From positions 186,001 to 250,000 of the forward strand of contig JAWMQP010000005.1 in the NCBI GenBank assembly GCA_033283335.1: DNA of 64,000 bases. Reading direction: 5' to 3'. The position numbers were made by a program, and so were the translations under genes. Positions within the stretch are counted from its first letter, which is position 1, and each line of letters opens with the position of its first letter. The notes under the pieces are model-generated. The model saw nothing but the letters and a program-made list of their open reading frames with translations. It ran no database searches and had not been told where the DNA came from. Below are positions 36,048-44,928 of the stretch, one piece after another. The stretch is from Pseudomaricurvus sp033283335. GTDB taxonomy: Bacteria > Pseudomonadota > Gammaproteobacteria > Pseudomonadales > Cellvibrionaceae.

Positions 36048-36113
36048 AACATCTGTCTATAAGACAGACTCAGATTTCAGCTAACCCACTGAAAGTAAAG
36101 GATTTTTAAAAAT

Positions 36114-36129
36114 TGGCACAGGCAATGCA
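36114..36129 (+). promoter_or_regulatory. Sigma-54 promoter of the CrcZ-like RNA
   Basis: TTGGCACAGGCAATGCA has GG at 36115-36116 and GC at 36127-36128, exactly 12 bp apart as the -24/-12 elements require. The predicted start is near 36140. Confidence 0.8.
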
Positions 36130-36139
36130 TTGTTATGCA

Positions 36140-36500
36140 TCAGAATAACAACAACAAACAATAAAAATAATAACCAGAGAAAATAACAACAAAAAACAAT
36201 AATAAAAAAGTAACAACGACTAATAACAACAATAAATAATAAAAACAGAAGTTAAAACGAAGAATAAAAACAATAAATAATAAAAAACGAAAACTGACTA
36301 ATAACAACAACAAACAATAACAACAAAATACATTACTAAAAAAAGCAATAAAAAACTGACTGTTACAACTGACTGAAACTTGGAGAGTGTTTGCCACAGA
36401 GCAAATCACCGCAATGCAAGGAAGCCCCATATTTTTTGCGGGACAATAACCAGGACAATAAGAAAGATTCCACGGGAAAGCCAAGGCTTTCCCGTTTTCA
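36140..36500 (+). ncRNA. crcZ: CrcZ-like Hfq/Crc-sequestering small RNA
   Basis: About 361 nt from the sigma-54 promoter to a strong terminator, between cbrB and pcnB, the same slot as crcZ in Pseudomonas. Positions 36142-36357 are almost purely A with scattered C and T, with dozens of AACAACAA/AATAATAA motifs, the A-rich binding code of Hfq with Crc. The phrase ACTAATAACAACAA occurs twice, so part of the array arose by duplication. By analogy, CbrB makes this RNA when good carbon sources run out; it titrates Hfq/Crc and releases catabolic mRNAs. The motif tract is longer and more uniform than the few dispersed CA motifs I recall from Pseudomonas CrcZ. Confidence 0.82.
36473..36500 (+). terminator. 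Rho-independent terminator of the CrcZ-like RNA
   Basis: CGGGAAAGCC at 36473-36482, an AA loop and GGCTTTCCCG at 36485-36494 form a perfect 10-bp stem followed by TTTT. About 200 bp remain before pcnB, holding its promoter region; I see nothing else there. Confidence 0.9.
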
Positions 36501-36697
36501 TTTCAGTCACAGCTTAAGACGCCCAATTACCACCAGAGTTCCTCCTTCCCGGACCGATATTGACAAGCCAATCACATTTTTGTGACTGAACCGATATTTT
36601 CATCCTATCTGGCATTCTGTCACGTCCATGGTACACTGAGCGCCCTCGATTCATCAGCCCAACCGGGTTCTCCCGGCAGCCAACCCAGTACCCGACC

Positions 36698-38068
36698 ATG
36701 ATAAAGCGTCTTATCAGACCCCTCCTCAACAGCTTCAATAAGTCCCAGCGGCCCCCGGCGATCAATCACCAGATTATTCCCCGTGAGAAACACAACATCT
36801 CACGCCGGCATATCAGCCGTTCGGCCATCAAAGTGATGCAGCGGCTAGGGGAAGGCGGCTTTGAGGCCTACCTGGTCGGGGGTGGCGTACGCGATCTGCT
36901 GCTGGGGGATCATCCCAAAGACTTTGACGTGGCCACGAATGCCACCCCTGAGCAGGTCAAAAACCTGTTCCGCAATTCGCGCATCATCGGCCGCCGATTT
37001 AAGATCGTGCACGTGCGCTTTGGCCGCGAGATCATTGAGGTCACCACCTTCCGCGACAATCACGACGCCAACAGCAGCCATAAAGACAACACCAAGCATT
37101 CGGCCAGGTCAGAAGAAGGCATGCTCCTGCGCGATAATGTCTACGGCGACATCCGCTCCGATGCCATTCGCCGCGATTTTACCGTCAACGCTCTCTACTA
37201 CACCCTAGACCACTTCAGCATCCACGATTTCACCGGCGGTATGCAGGATATTACCCGGCGCAAGATCCGCATCATCGGAGACGCCACCACCCGCTACCAG
37301 GAAGACCCGGTACGGATGCTGCGCGCCGTGCGCTTTGCCGGCAAGCTGGATTTTGACATCGACAAACACACGGCCACCCCGATCCTTGAACAGGGGAACC
37401 TGCTGGGCAATATCCCGCCGGCACGCCTGTTTGAAGAGGTACTGAAACTGTTTATGGGGGGCTATGGTCGCTCAGTGCTGCCGCTGTTGCGCCAATACGA
37501 TCTGTTGCAATACATCCTGCCGGCCACCGACGACGCCCTGAAACGCCAGCTGCCGTTCACCGAGGCCCTGATCGAGCAGGCCCTGACCAACACCGACCTG
37601 CGCATCAAAAACAACCAGCGGGTTACCCCGGCCTACATTTACGCGGCCTTGCTGTGGCCATCCGTCTGCGCCGAACAAGCCAAGCTGCAGGCCGAGGGTC
37701 TGCCACCGGTTCAGGCTGCCCAGCAAGCGGCCCAAAACATCGTCAACCTGCAATTGCAGGCCACCTCCATTCCCAAGCGTTTCACTCAAGGCATGCGTGA
37801 AATCTGGGATTTGCAACATCGTCTGGAGCGGCGCCAGGGCAAACGCGCCGAGCGCACCTTCGAACACCCCCGCTTCCGCGCCGCCTACGACTTTGTGCTG
37901 ATGCGCGAACAGGCGGGAGAGGACCTGAAAGGACTGGGTCAGTGGTGGACCGAGTATCAGGAAACGGACGAAAACGGGCGCGAGCGGCTGGTGGCCACCT
38001 TGGGCAGCGGTAACTCGCAGAAGCGCCGTCGGCCACGCCGTCGGAAACCGGCCCCAACCCAGCATTAA
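36698..38068 (+). CDS. pcnB: Poly(A) polymerase I
   Basis: 456 residues. PcnB adds 3' poly(A) tails that speed RNA decay and controls some plasmid copy numbers. Nucleotidyltransferase signature LVGGGVRDLLLGDHPKDFDV with the catalytic Asp pair, IIGRRFKIVHVRFG, RRDFTVNALYY and YQEDPVRMLRAVRFAGKL follow in the standard order, then a basic C-terminal tail (KRRRPRRRKPAP) that binds RNA. Start ATG 36698. It begins the pcnB-folK pair. Confidence 0.95.
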   Translation: MIKRLIRPLLNSFNKSQRPPAINHQIIPREKHNISRRHISRSAIKVMQRLGEGGFEAYLVGGGVRDLLLGDHPKDFDVATNATPEQVKNLFRNSRIIGRRFKIVHVRFGREIIEVTTFRDNHDANSSHKDNTKHSARSEEGMLLRDNVYGDIRSDAIRRDFTVNALYYTLDHFSIHDFTGGMQDITRRKIRIIGDATTRYQEDPVRMLRAVRFAGKLDFDIDKHTATPILEQGNLLGNIPPARLFEEVLKLFMGGYGRSVLPLLRQYDLLQYILPATDDALKRQLPFTEALIEQALTNTDLRIKNNQRVTPAYIYAALLWPSVCAEQAKLQAEGLPPVQAAQQAAQNIVNLQLQATSIPKRFTQGMREIWDLQHRLERRQGKRAERTFEHPRFRAAYDFVLMREQAGEDLKGLGQWWTEYQETDENGRERLVATLGSGNSQKRRRPRRRKPAPTQH

Positions 38069-38084
38069 AGCGGCGGAGCAGGCA

Positions 38085-38603
38085 GTGAACGAGGCCACAA
38101 CACCCGCCGTAGTTGAGAATACCCAAGTCGCCTATATCGGACTCGGCAGCAATCTCGACAACCCTCAGCAGCAGGTGCGCCAGGCCCTGCTTGAACTGGA
38201 CGACATCCCCCACACCCGGGTCAGCGCCGCTTCCGCCTGGTACCAAAGCCGGGCCGTCGGCCCCGGCGATCAGCCCGATTACTTCAATGGTGTGGCACAG
38301 CTGCACACCCGGCTTGAGTCGCACGCCCTGCTGGACGCCTTGCAGGCCATCGAGAACGCCCACCAAAGAGTGCGTACCCTGCGCTGGGGGGCACGAACCC
38401 TGGACCTGGATCTGCTACTCTACGGCGATCAATGCATTAGCTCAGAGCGTCTGCAGGTGCCACACCCTTATCTGACACAGCGAAATTTTGTACTCTATCC
38501 ACTGGCCGATATTGATCCGCAGCTGGTCCTGCCTACTGGCGAGGTGCTTAGCGAGTTGCTGGCGAACAGCTCCCGGGACGGGTTGCAGCGGTTGGCTGAT
38601 TAG
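38085..38603 (+). CDS. folK: 2-amino-4-hydroxy-6-hydroxymethyldihydropteridine pyrophosphokinase
   Basis: 172 residues. FolK transfers pyrophosphate from ATP to the pterin in folate synthesis. YIGLGSNLDNPQQQVRQAL, FNGVAQLHT and the signature RWGARTLDLDLLLYGD are intact. GTG 38085 is preceded by GGAG. It is 16 bp after pcnB, so cotranscribed. Confidence 0.94.
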   Translation: MNEATTPAVVENTQVAYIGLGSNLDNPQQQVRQALLELDDIPHTRVSAASAWYQSRAVGPGDQPDYFNGVAQLHTRLESHALLDALQAIENAHQRVRTLRWGARTLDLDLLLYGDQCISSERLQVPHPYLTQRNFVLYPLADIDPQLVLPTGEVLSELLANSSRDGLQRLAD

Positions 38604-38653
38604 CCGGCCGGAATCCTGATAAGCTGGACACATTGACCTGGACTTTCGAATAG

Positions 38654-38688
38654 CTGAATTCTTGATTACCTGAGTTCTTGATTACCTG
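38654..38688. repeat. Two-copy 16-bp tandem repeat before the nucleoside kinase
   Basis: CTGAATTCTTGATTAC (38654-38669) is followed directly by CTGAGTTCTTGATTAC (38670-38685), differing by one base, then CTGAA. It lies shortly upstream of the next gene's ribosome site. Confidence 0.75.
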
Positions 38689-38704
38689 AAATAGGGAACA
38701 TACC

Positions 38705-39385
38705 GTGACAGAGGGTTTCAACTTTACATTGAACGCCGAGGGCCTGGACCTGCCACGCTTTATCGCTGTGGAAGGCCCTATCGGTGTCGGCAAAACCACC
38801 CTGGCTCGCCACCTGGCCAAAACGCTGGAGTACAACCTGCTGGAAGAACAGGCCAGTGACAACCCGTTCCTGGAGCGCTTTTACGCCAACCCGAAAGCCG
38901 CTGCGCTGCCCACCCAGTTATTCTTCCTGTTCCAGCGCGCCCAACAACTGCAGGACTTGCGCCAGCAGGACATGTTCGATGGCCCCAGGGTGGCCGATTT
39001 CCTGATGGACAAGGACCAGCTGTTTGCCCAGGTCACACTGGACGATGATGAACTCAACATTTACGAGCAGGTCTACCAGCAGCTGCAAATCGATGCCCCG
39101 GAGCCGGACCTGGTGATCTATCTGCAGGCGCCCACCAGCGTGCTGGAGGAACGCATTCGCCAGCGCGGCGTGGCGGCTGAGCGCCATATTGAAAGCGGTT
39201 ATCTCAGCACCCTCAACGATGCTTACATGCACTTTTTCCACTATTATGACCGCGCTCCCTGCCTGATAGTGAACGCCACGGAGCTGGATCTGGCCCATAA
39301 CCCGGACCACTACCAACAACTGGTCGAGTATATGTTGACCGTCAAAAGCGGACGCCATTACTACAACCCCACCCCGACCTTGTAG
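38705..39385 (+). CDS. Deoxynucleoside kinase family protein
   Basis: 226 residues, with the P-loop AVEGPIGVGKTTLARHL at residue 25, a conserved FLERFYANP, RVADFLMDKDQLFA and VIYLQAPTSVLEERIRQRG. This is the deoxyadenosine/deoxyguanosine kinase family that salvages deoxynucleosides. Substrate cannot be read from the sequence. GTG 38705 follows AGGGAA. Insertion between folK and panB is seen in several gammaproteobacteria, and panC is absent here. Confidence 0.87.
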   Translation: MTEGFNFTLNAEGLDLPRFIAVEGPIGVGKTTLARHLAKTLEYNLLEEQASDNPFLERFYANPKAAALPTQLFFLFQRAQQLQDLRQQDMFDGPRVADFLMDKDQLFAQVTLDDDELNIYEQVYQQLQIDAPEPDLVIYLQAPTSVLEERIRQRGVAAERHIESGYLSTLNDAYMHFFHYYDRAPCLIVNATELDLAHNPDHYQQLVEYMLTVKSGRHYYNPTPTL

Positions 39386-39443
39386 CCAACGCCGCCCCTG
39401 TCACCACCCTGCTCAGGGAGCGGCCCAGAGAGATGTACAGCCT

Positions 39444-40271
39444 ATGCCTTATGGAACTGTGACGGCCGATCGCGGCCTCAGCAAACCGGTAACCACCCTC
39501 ACCCTGCGCAAACTGAAAGCCGAGGGCACCAAATTTGTTACCGTCGCCCTCTACGATGCCCCGATGGCCGCCATGGCGCAAAAGTGTGGCGTCCAGGTGG
39601 TGCTGATCGGTGACAGTCTGGGGATGACGGTACTGGGTTATGACAGCACCATTCCGGTCACCATGGAGCAGATGATTTACCACGTCGAAGCGGTCAAACG
39701 CGGCAACAGCAAATCGCTGATCATGGGCGACCTGCCATTTATGACCTACGCCACACCGGAACAGGCGCTGCAGAACGCCGCGCGCATCATGCAGGCCGGT
39801 GCCCACATGGTGAAGATTGAAGGCGGTGCCTGGCTGGCTCCCACCGTACAGATGCTCAGCGACCGCGGTATTCCCGTCTGCGCCCACCTGGGCCTGACCC
39901 CGCAGTCCGTCAATAAGCTCGGCGGTTTCCGGGTGCAGGGCCGCAGCGACGAACAGGCCGATCAGATGCTCGCCGACGCCAAGGCCCTCGACGCAGCCGG
40001 TGCCGACCTGCTGGTACTGGAATGCGTGCCCAGTGAACTGGCCAAGCGCATCACCGACGCCGTCAGCATGCCCACCATCGGCATTGGTGCCGGTCAGGAC
40101 ACAGACGCCCAGGTGCTGGTCATCAACGACATCCTCGGCCTGACCGAACAACCGCCGAAGTTTTCGAAGAACTTTCTGGTTGAGGCCGGCGACATTCCCG
40201 GGGCCTTACTCAAGTACGCCGATGACGTGAAAAATGGCGTCTTCCCGGATAAAGAGCACACCTTCGACTAG
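39444..40271 (+). CDS. panB: 3-methyl-2-oxobutanoate hydroxymethyltransferase
   Basis: 275 residues, the ketopantoate-forming step of pantothenate and CoA synthesis. Family stretches LYDAPMAAMAQKCGVQVVLI, GDSLGMTVLGYDSTIPVT, VKIEGGAWLAP, CAHLGLTPQSVNKLGG and PTIGIGAGQDTDAQVLVIND are present. The start is ambiguous (ATG 39444 or 39453). panC, its usual partner, is not in this window. Confidence 0.95.
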   Translation: MPYGTVTADRGLSKPVTTLTLRKLKAEGTKFVTVALYDAPMAAMAQKCGVQVVLIGDSLGMTVLGYDSTIPVTMEQMIYHVEAVKRGNSKSLIMGDLPFMTYATPEQALQNAARIMQAGAHMVKIEGGAWLAPTVQMLSDRGIPVCAHLGLTPQSVNKLGGFRVQGRSDEQADQMLADAKALDAAGADLLVLECVPSELAKRITDAVSMPTIGIGAGQDTDAQVLVINDILGLTEQPPKFSKNFLVEAGDIPGALLKYADDVKNGVFPDKEHTFD

Positions 40272-40329
40272 CCCATACAGGACTCTTGCCCGTACTGGTG
40301 ACTAACTCTCGGCAGGCGGGCAAAGGGGA

Positions 40330-40920
40330 TTAAGCCGGGCTGTTTTCCCGCCAGTCAAACTCCATCTGCCGGGCAGTCTGCAGGGCCAACTCGCGGCTGT
40401 GCAGGCGCTCCACCAGGTGCAGGCTCATATCGATGCCGGCGGAAATACCGCCCGAGGTGAGTATCGCCCCCTGGTCGACCCAGCGAACCCCGTCCACGAC
40501 TTCCAACCCCGGGAAAGCGTGGCGCAAGTCCGCGATATCTTCCCAGTGGGTGGTAACACGCTGCGAGGTCAGGACTCCGGCCGCCGCCAACAGAAACGCC
40601 CCCGTACAAACGGACGCCATCACCGGAGTGGTGTACGCCTGCTCGGCCAGCCAGGACAACACAGACTCCTTGGCCATCTCCTCCGTATGCACTCCCCCGG
40701 CAACGATCAACACGTCCAGCGCCGGATGGTTGCGGATGCTGCAATCGGGCAACACCCGATAGCCGGCGCGAGCCGTTACCGTCTCACCGGTTTCCCCAAT
40801 CAACAGCACCTGAAACGGAACCTTGCCACCGCACACTCTGGCAGCCGTGGTAAAGACTTCGAACGGACCGGAGAAATCCAGCACTTCGGCGTTGTCGTAA
40901 AGGTAGATGCCAATATTCAC
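40330..40920 (-). CDS. DJ-1/PfpI-family protein
   Basis: 196 residues, glutamine-amidotransferase-like fold with a nucleophile elbow at SVCTGAFLLAAAG and an acidic residue in VLDFSGPFEVFTTA. The architecture, without an AraC tail, is closest to isonitrile-hydratase-like and stress-response members. Substrate is unknown. Its start overlaps the stop of the YkvA-type gene by four bases, so they are coupled. Confidence 0.85.
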   Translation of the reverse strand: MNIGIYLYDNAEVLDFSGPFEVFTTAARVCGGKVPFQVLLIGETGETVTARAGYRVLPDCSIRNHPALDVLIVAGGVHTEEMAKESVLSWLAEQAYTTPVMASVCTGAFLLAAAGVLTSQRVTTHWEDIADLRHAFPGLEVVDGVRWVDQGAILTSGGISAGIDMSLHLVERLHSRELALQTARQMEFDWRENSPA

Positions 40921-41417
40921 CGGGACTCCCCTTCCTTATCCGTCTCAATCTCTTTGTCTGTCTCAACCTCAGTTTGCCCCGGGGTGGCTGCCTGCTGTGC
41001 TTCCCAGACTCGAAAGCGCGCCAGGTCCTTACTCACTGCCGACAGACACCAGCCCAGCAGGGCCGCATCGTCCAGATAGCCCACGCCGGGGATAAAGTCC
41101 ATGATGGCGTCGATAGGCGACAGGAAATACACGACAGTAGCCACAATCAGCAACAGACTGTCTCTGGAAATGTCCCGATAATGACCACCGACATAAGCCC
41201 GGAGCAATCGGAAAAACGTCATCAGCGTCGTCCAGGCGCTGGCCAGGCCGCCTTTAACCTGCCCATCCACCTCGCGTCGATGTGTCGCTTTGCGCTGCGC
41301 CTTGTCGACCAGGTTTCTGAGCAGCAGGGGGTTTTGCAGGTATCGCCCAGCCGCCTTCAAGGCCCGCTGAAAAGCCGCGCTGCGGGTTACCTTAGTCGAA
41401 GACGATGACATGCCCAT
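40917..41417 (-). CDS. YkvA-family (DUF1232) membrane protein
   Basis: 166 residues. The DUF1232 core YFLSPIDAIMDFIPGVGYLDDAALLG lies around residue 100, with a hydrophobic helix before it (LLLIVATVVYFLSPID). Function of the family is unknown. The N-terminal 50 residues are basic and probably cytoplasmic. Overlaps the PfpI-family start. Confidence 0.85.
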   Translation of the reverse strand: MGMSSSSTKVTRSAAFQRALKAAGRYLQNPLLLRNLVDKAQRKATHRREVDGQVKGGLASAWTTLMTFFRLLRAYVGGHYRDISRDSLLLIVATVVYFLSPIDAIMDFIPGVGYLDDAALLGWCLSAVSKDLARFRVWEAQQAATPGQTEVETDKEIETDKEGESR

Positions 41418-41468
41418 AAGCGATACCTCTCGTTGTTTTAAACCTAAGGGTTAAATAAGGGTTAAACC

Positions 41469-42473
41469 TCAGCGTGGCGGGCCGGAATCGATGGAGGCAT
41501 CGGGCTCTGCCCACTGCTGGGTATTGACAAAGAAATCCCAGATTTCCCGCGCGCCCTCCACGGCTGGCATATTACCGCCAAACAAGGCCCCAAAGTGAAC
41601 CTTGGCTGACGGTATAACGTGACCGGAGCCAATCAGTTTGTATCGCCGTATCTGGGTAGCGCCACCACGCCATTCCGTCACTTCCGCCTCAGCGCCCCCC
41701 ACTACTATCGGTGCCACTTGCCAATGGCGGTAAGGATCTTGCCCCAACCCGGCCAGCGCCCGCCAGTAGGCTATCGTATCGTCAGACGACAGTACCTCGC
41801 CGCGAGAGCGGTCGCCAAACAGCTCCACCAGCCCACCGTCGTATGGGTTGATGGGGTCTCGGGTGCCATTGAAAAGGGCCACTGAGACTGGCTGGCCGGA
41901 CTTGCGACAGTCGAGGTTCGAATCCACCGGCAAGTTGGCGGCAATGGGGGCAATGGCAGCAATCTGGTCGGGCATTTCCAGCGCCAGTTTAAACGCCATA
42001 TGGCCACCGTTGGAAAAGCCGGTTGCATACACCTTACGGCGATCGATATCAAACCGGTCCTCGAATTCATCAATCATGGCCTTGAAGAACTGCAGGTCGT
42101 TGATGTCGAGCGTATTAGCGCTGTAACTGGCGCTGCCACGACAATCATTCCAGTGATTTTCGAAGCCATTGGGGTAAACCGGAATGAAATTTTCTGGCCC
42201 GGCCAGATGATCAAAGCCGTAAGCGGTCTGCCAGCGAATCTGCTCACGGTTACTGCGCGAGCCGTGTAACACAAACACCAGCGCCGGCTTGTCCTGCAGC
42301 TCCGGTGCCAGATAGTAACTGTAGTCGCGGCGGATGCCGTCAATGTCCAGAACAGCCTGCTTCAGCGCGCCCACCGGCGGTTCAGCTGTTGTGTATGAAC
42401 GTATATAGTAACCGTAGGCGGCAGAAGCCACTAACACCAGCAGCGCCAGTGTTGCCAATAACCATTTCCACAT
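41469..42473 (-). CDS. Secreted PHB-depolymerase/feruloyl-esterase-like hydrolase
   Basis: 334 residues from ATG 42473, which starts a proper signal anchor (KWLLATLALLVLVASAAYG); a longer reading to 42668 is not plausible. Alpha/beta hydrolase of the LpqC/PHB depolymerase group: oxyanion loop VFVLHGSRSN, nucleophile elbow GFSNGGHMAF, a DCRG disulfide-type loop and NGTRDPINPYDGG. It likely cleaves polyester or cinnamoyl ester bonds outside the cytoplasm. Divergent from the PQQ dehydrogenase across about 197 bp. Confidence 0.85.
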   Translation of the reverse strand: MWKWLLATLALLVLVASAAYGYYIRSYTTAEPPVGALKQAVLDIDGIRRDYSYYLAPELQDKPALVFVLHGSRSNREQIRWQTAYGFDHLAGPENFIPVYPNGFENHWNDCRGSASYSANTLDINDLQFFKAMIDEFEDRFDIDRRKVYATGFSNGGHMAFKLALEMPDQIAAIAPIAANLPVDSNLDCRKSGQPVSVALFNGTRDPINPYDGGLVELFGDRSRGEVLSSDDTIAYWRALAGLGQDPYRHWQVAPIVVGGAEAEVTEWRGGATQIRRYKLIGSGHVIPSAKVHFGALFGGNMPAVEGAREIWDFFVNTQQWAEPDASIDSGPPR

Positions 42474-42625
42474 AACAATCCCTTTCTGAACCGCAAACCG
42501 GGATGTAGCATACCTGATGCGTGCGCATGCCACCTCCTTTCGAGAACCGCTTGCCAACATAAGTGCTACAGTGAGGTGATACTGAAAACCCTGTCCCTCT
42601 GCCGGCAAGCTTAAAACGCTGTACA

Positions 42626-42655
42626 ATGTCCCGCAAAAAAATGTCCCGCAAAAAA
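42626..42655. repeat. Perfect 15-bp tandem duplication upstream of the PQQ dehydrogenase
   Basis: ATGTCCCGCAAAAAA occurs twice back to back at 42626-42640 and 42641-42655, ending 15 bp before the start codon. It is a simple slippage duplication in the leader. Confidence 0.8.
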
Positions 42656-42669
42656 ACGGAACTGTCATT

Positions 42670-44823
42670 ATGTGCCGCCTTCTTCGTCAATTAACTCCTC
42701 TGTTCGCTGCCTTACTGATCATGTCGGGCTGTTCGCCTGATTCGCCGGAAAAAACCGAGACCCCTGCCCCCCCTACTGTGCAGACGTCGACACCTGTGAT
42801 CCCTCAATCGGTGGAGGATGTGGAATGGTCAAGCCACGGTCTCACCTGGAAAGAGCAGCGCTACAGCTCGCTCAATCAGATCAACACGGACACTATCGGT
42901 CAACTGGGTCTGGCCTGGTCCTTTGACATGTACACCGAACGCGGTATCGAAGCCACCCCGCTGATGGTTAACCGCACCCTCTATGTCAGTGGCTCCTGGT
43001 CGATGGTGTATGCCCTTGATGCTGTGACCGGCGAACGCAAATGGTTTTACGACCCCAAGGTCGACCGTTCATTTTTAGCCAAAAGTTGCTGTGACACTGT
43101 TAACCGGGGCGTGGCCTATCACGATGGCAAAATTTTTCTCGGCGCCTTTGATGGTCGCCTGATTGCCCTCGACGCCGATACCGGTGAGGTGATCTGGGAA
43201 GTGCAAACCACCGATCGCAACCAGTCCTACACCATTACCGGTGCGCCGCGTATTGTCAAAGACAAGGTCGTGATCGGCAACAGCGGTGCGGAACTGGGTG
43301 TACGCGGCTATGTCACCGCCTACGACGTCAACAGCGGTGAACAGCAATGGCGCTTTTACACTGTGCCCGGCAATCCCGACGATGGTTTTGAAAATAAAGC
43401 CATGGAGATGGCGGCCAAAACCTGGACCGGCGAATGGTGGAAATGGGGCGGTGGTGGTACTGTCTGGGACTCCATGGTGTTCGATCCCGAGCTGGACCTG
43501 CTCTACATCGGCGTCGGCAACGGCTCGCCCTGGAACGCCAAATTGCGCAGCCCCGAAGGCGGCGACAACCTGTTCCTGTCTTCCATCGTCGCCCTGCGTC
43601 CTGACACCGGTGAGTACGTCTGGCACTACCAGACCACCCCCGGAGAAACCTGGGATTACACCGCTACCCAGCACATCATGCTGGCCGAGCTGACCATCGA
43701 CGGCAAAGAGCGCAAGGTGTTGTTGCAGGCACCGAAGAATGGTTTCTTTTACGTCATCGATCGTGAAAGTGGCGAGCTGATCTCGGCAGAAAAATACACT
43801 TACGCCAACTGGGCCAGCCATGTGGACATGGAGACCGGGCGGCCGGTAGAAACCGAAAATGCTCGCGTCTTTGATGGTCTCAATGTCTCGGTACCCAGTA
43901 ACGCCGGTGGCCACAACTGGCCGCCGATGTCGTTCAATCCGGATAAGGGCTGGGTCTACATCCCCACCATGGTGTTTCCCGTGCGTTTTCTGGCGCCCAG
44001 CGAAGATAAAGACCGACTGCCAAAGCAGGGCTACTGGAATGTCGGCTTTGACCGCATCGCCAATGTGCCGCCGGACATCCCCAACCTGGCCGAGGTGCTG
44101 GACAAGGAGTACCGTGGCCAGCTGATCGCCTGGGACCCGGTGGCCAAGAAAATCGCCTGGGCGCAGGAACCCAGTCGTCCCAGTGGCGGCGGCACCCTCA
44201 GCACGGCGGGCAATCTGCTTTTACAAGGCGGTAAAACCTCCCATCTGGTCGCTTACAACGCCACCACCGGCGAAGAATTGTGGGACTATGATGTGCAGAC
44301 CCCTGCCCTGGCACCACCGGTGACCTACGCCATCAACGGCGATCAATACATCGCCATCGCCGTGGGTTTTGGCGGCGGCTTTTCCGCCGAGGCAGGAGCC
44401 ATCGCCCACGCCTGGCAGGTACCCAACATTTCCCGGGTGCTGGTGTTTAAACTCGGCGGACAGCATCAATTACCCCCCTTACCTGAGAAAAATCGGGAAC
44501 TGCCCAAGCCCTTGCCGGTAACCGCCTCCGATGATGTGGTGGAACAGGGTAAAGTGGTGTTCCAGCGTCACTGCTCTTACTGCCATGGCGATGGCTTACT
44601 GACCGGAGGCATTAATCCCGACCTGCGTTACAGCTCCGAAGCCATTCACAACATCTGGCAACAGATTGTGCGCGACGGCATTCTTTCCGGCGCGGGTATG
44701 GTGAGCTTCAAACAGTACGTCAGCGAAGACGAGGCCGAGGCCATTCGTCAATATGTGTTGAGTGAGGCCAACAAGCTCTATGAACGCCAGCAGAGCGAAT
44801 TCAGCCCTTTAGAGACCCGGTAA
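42670..44823 (+). CDS. PQQ-dependent quinohemoprotein alcohol dehydrogenase, lipoprotein
   Basis: 717 residues. A lipobox (LLIMSGCSP) makes it a lipoprotein. The eight-bladed PQQ propeller carries the disulfide KSCCDTVNRG and the PQQ/calcium region PGETWDYTATQHIMLAEL; the WDYTA rather than WDxD pattern indicates calcium, not lanthanide, dependence. A cytochrome c domain at the C-terminus has heme motif CSYCHGDG and a Met in GAGMVSFKQYVS. It oxidises alcohols or similar compounds outside the cytoplasm and passes electrons to the respiratory chain. No PQQ biosynthesis genes are nearby. Confidence 0.93.
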   Translation: MCRLLRQLTPLFAALLIMSGCSPDSPEKTETPAPPTVQTSTPVIPQSVEDVEWSSHGLTWKEQRYSSLNQINTDTIGQLGLAWSFDMYTERGIEATPLMVNRTLYVSGSWSMVYALDAVTGERKWFYDPKVDRSFLAKSCCDTVNRGVAYHDGKIFLGAFDGRLIALDADTGEVIWEVQTTDRNQSYTITGAPRIVKDKVVIGNSGAELGVRGYVTAYDVNSGEQQWRFYTVPGNPDDGFENKAMEMAAKTWTGEWWKWGGGGTVWDSMVFDPELDLLYIGVGNGSPWNAKLRSPEGGDNLFLSSIVALRPDTGEYVWHYQTTPGETWDYTATQHIMLAELTIDGKERKVLLQAPKNGFFYVIDRESGELISAEKYTYANWASHVDMETGRPVETENARVFDGLNVSVPSNAGGHNWPPMSFNPDKGWVYIPTMVFPVRFLAPSEDKDRLPKQGYWNVGFDRIANVPPDIPNLAEVLDKEYRGQLIAWDPVAKKIAWAQEPSRPSGGGTLSTAGNLLLQGGKTSHLVAYNATTGEELWDYDVQTPALAPPVTYAINGDQYIAIAVGFGGGFSAEAGAIAHAWQVPNISRVLVFKLGGQHQLPPLPEKNRELPKPLPVTASDDVVEQGKVVFQRHCSYCHGDGLLTGGINPDLRYSSEAIHNIWQQIVRDGILSGAGMVSFKQYVSEDEAEAIRQYVLSEANKLYERQQSEFSPLETR

Positions 44824-44863
44824 TCCTCAACCTAAGTAATCCTTAACAAAAGTACCCCACAAC

Positions 44864-44893
44864 AAAAAAGCCCCGCACTGCGGGGCTTTCTTT
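44864..44893. terminator. Rho-independent terminator after the PQQ dehydrogenase
   Basis: An A-tract, AGCCCCGCA and TGCGGGGCT stem and T-rich tail (TTTCTTT). Symmetric, so it may also end the convergent peroxiredoxin gene. Confidence 0.9.
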
Positions 44894-44928
44894 CAGGCTG
44901 TTGCTTGAATCATGGCCAAAGGCCTGCA

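Noticed and set aside
36140..36484. A 114-residue open frame on the minus strand across the A-rich RNA
   Set aside because: It consists of Phe/Leu/Tyr strings caused by the A-rich tract read backwards; a sigma-54 promoter and terminator on the plus strand explain the region better.
42474..42668. Longer start for the secreted esterase
   Set aside because: It would read through the duplicated leader of the opposite gene and bury the signal peptide; ATG 42473 starts the signal properly.
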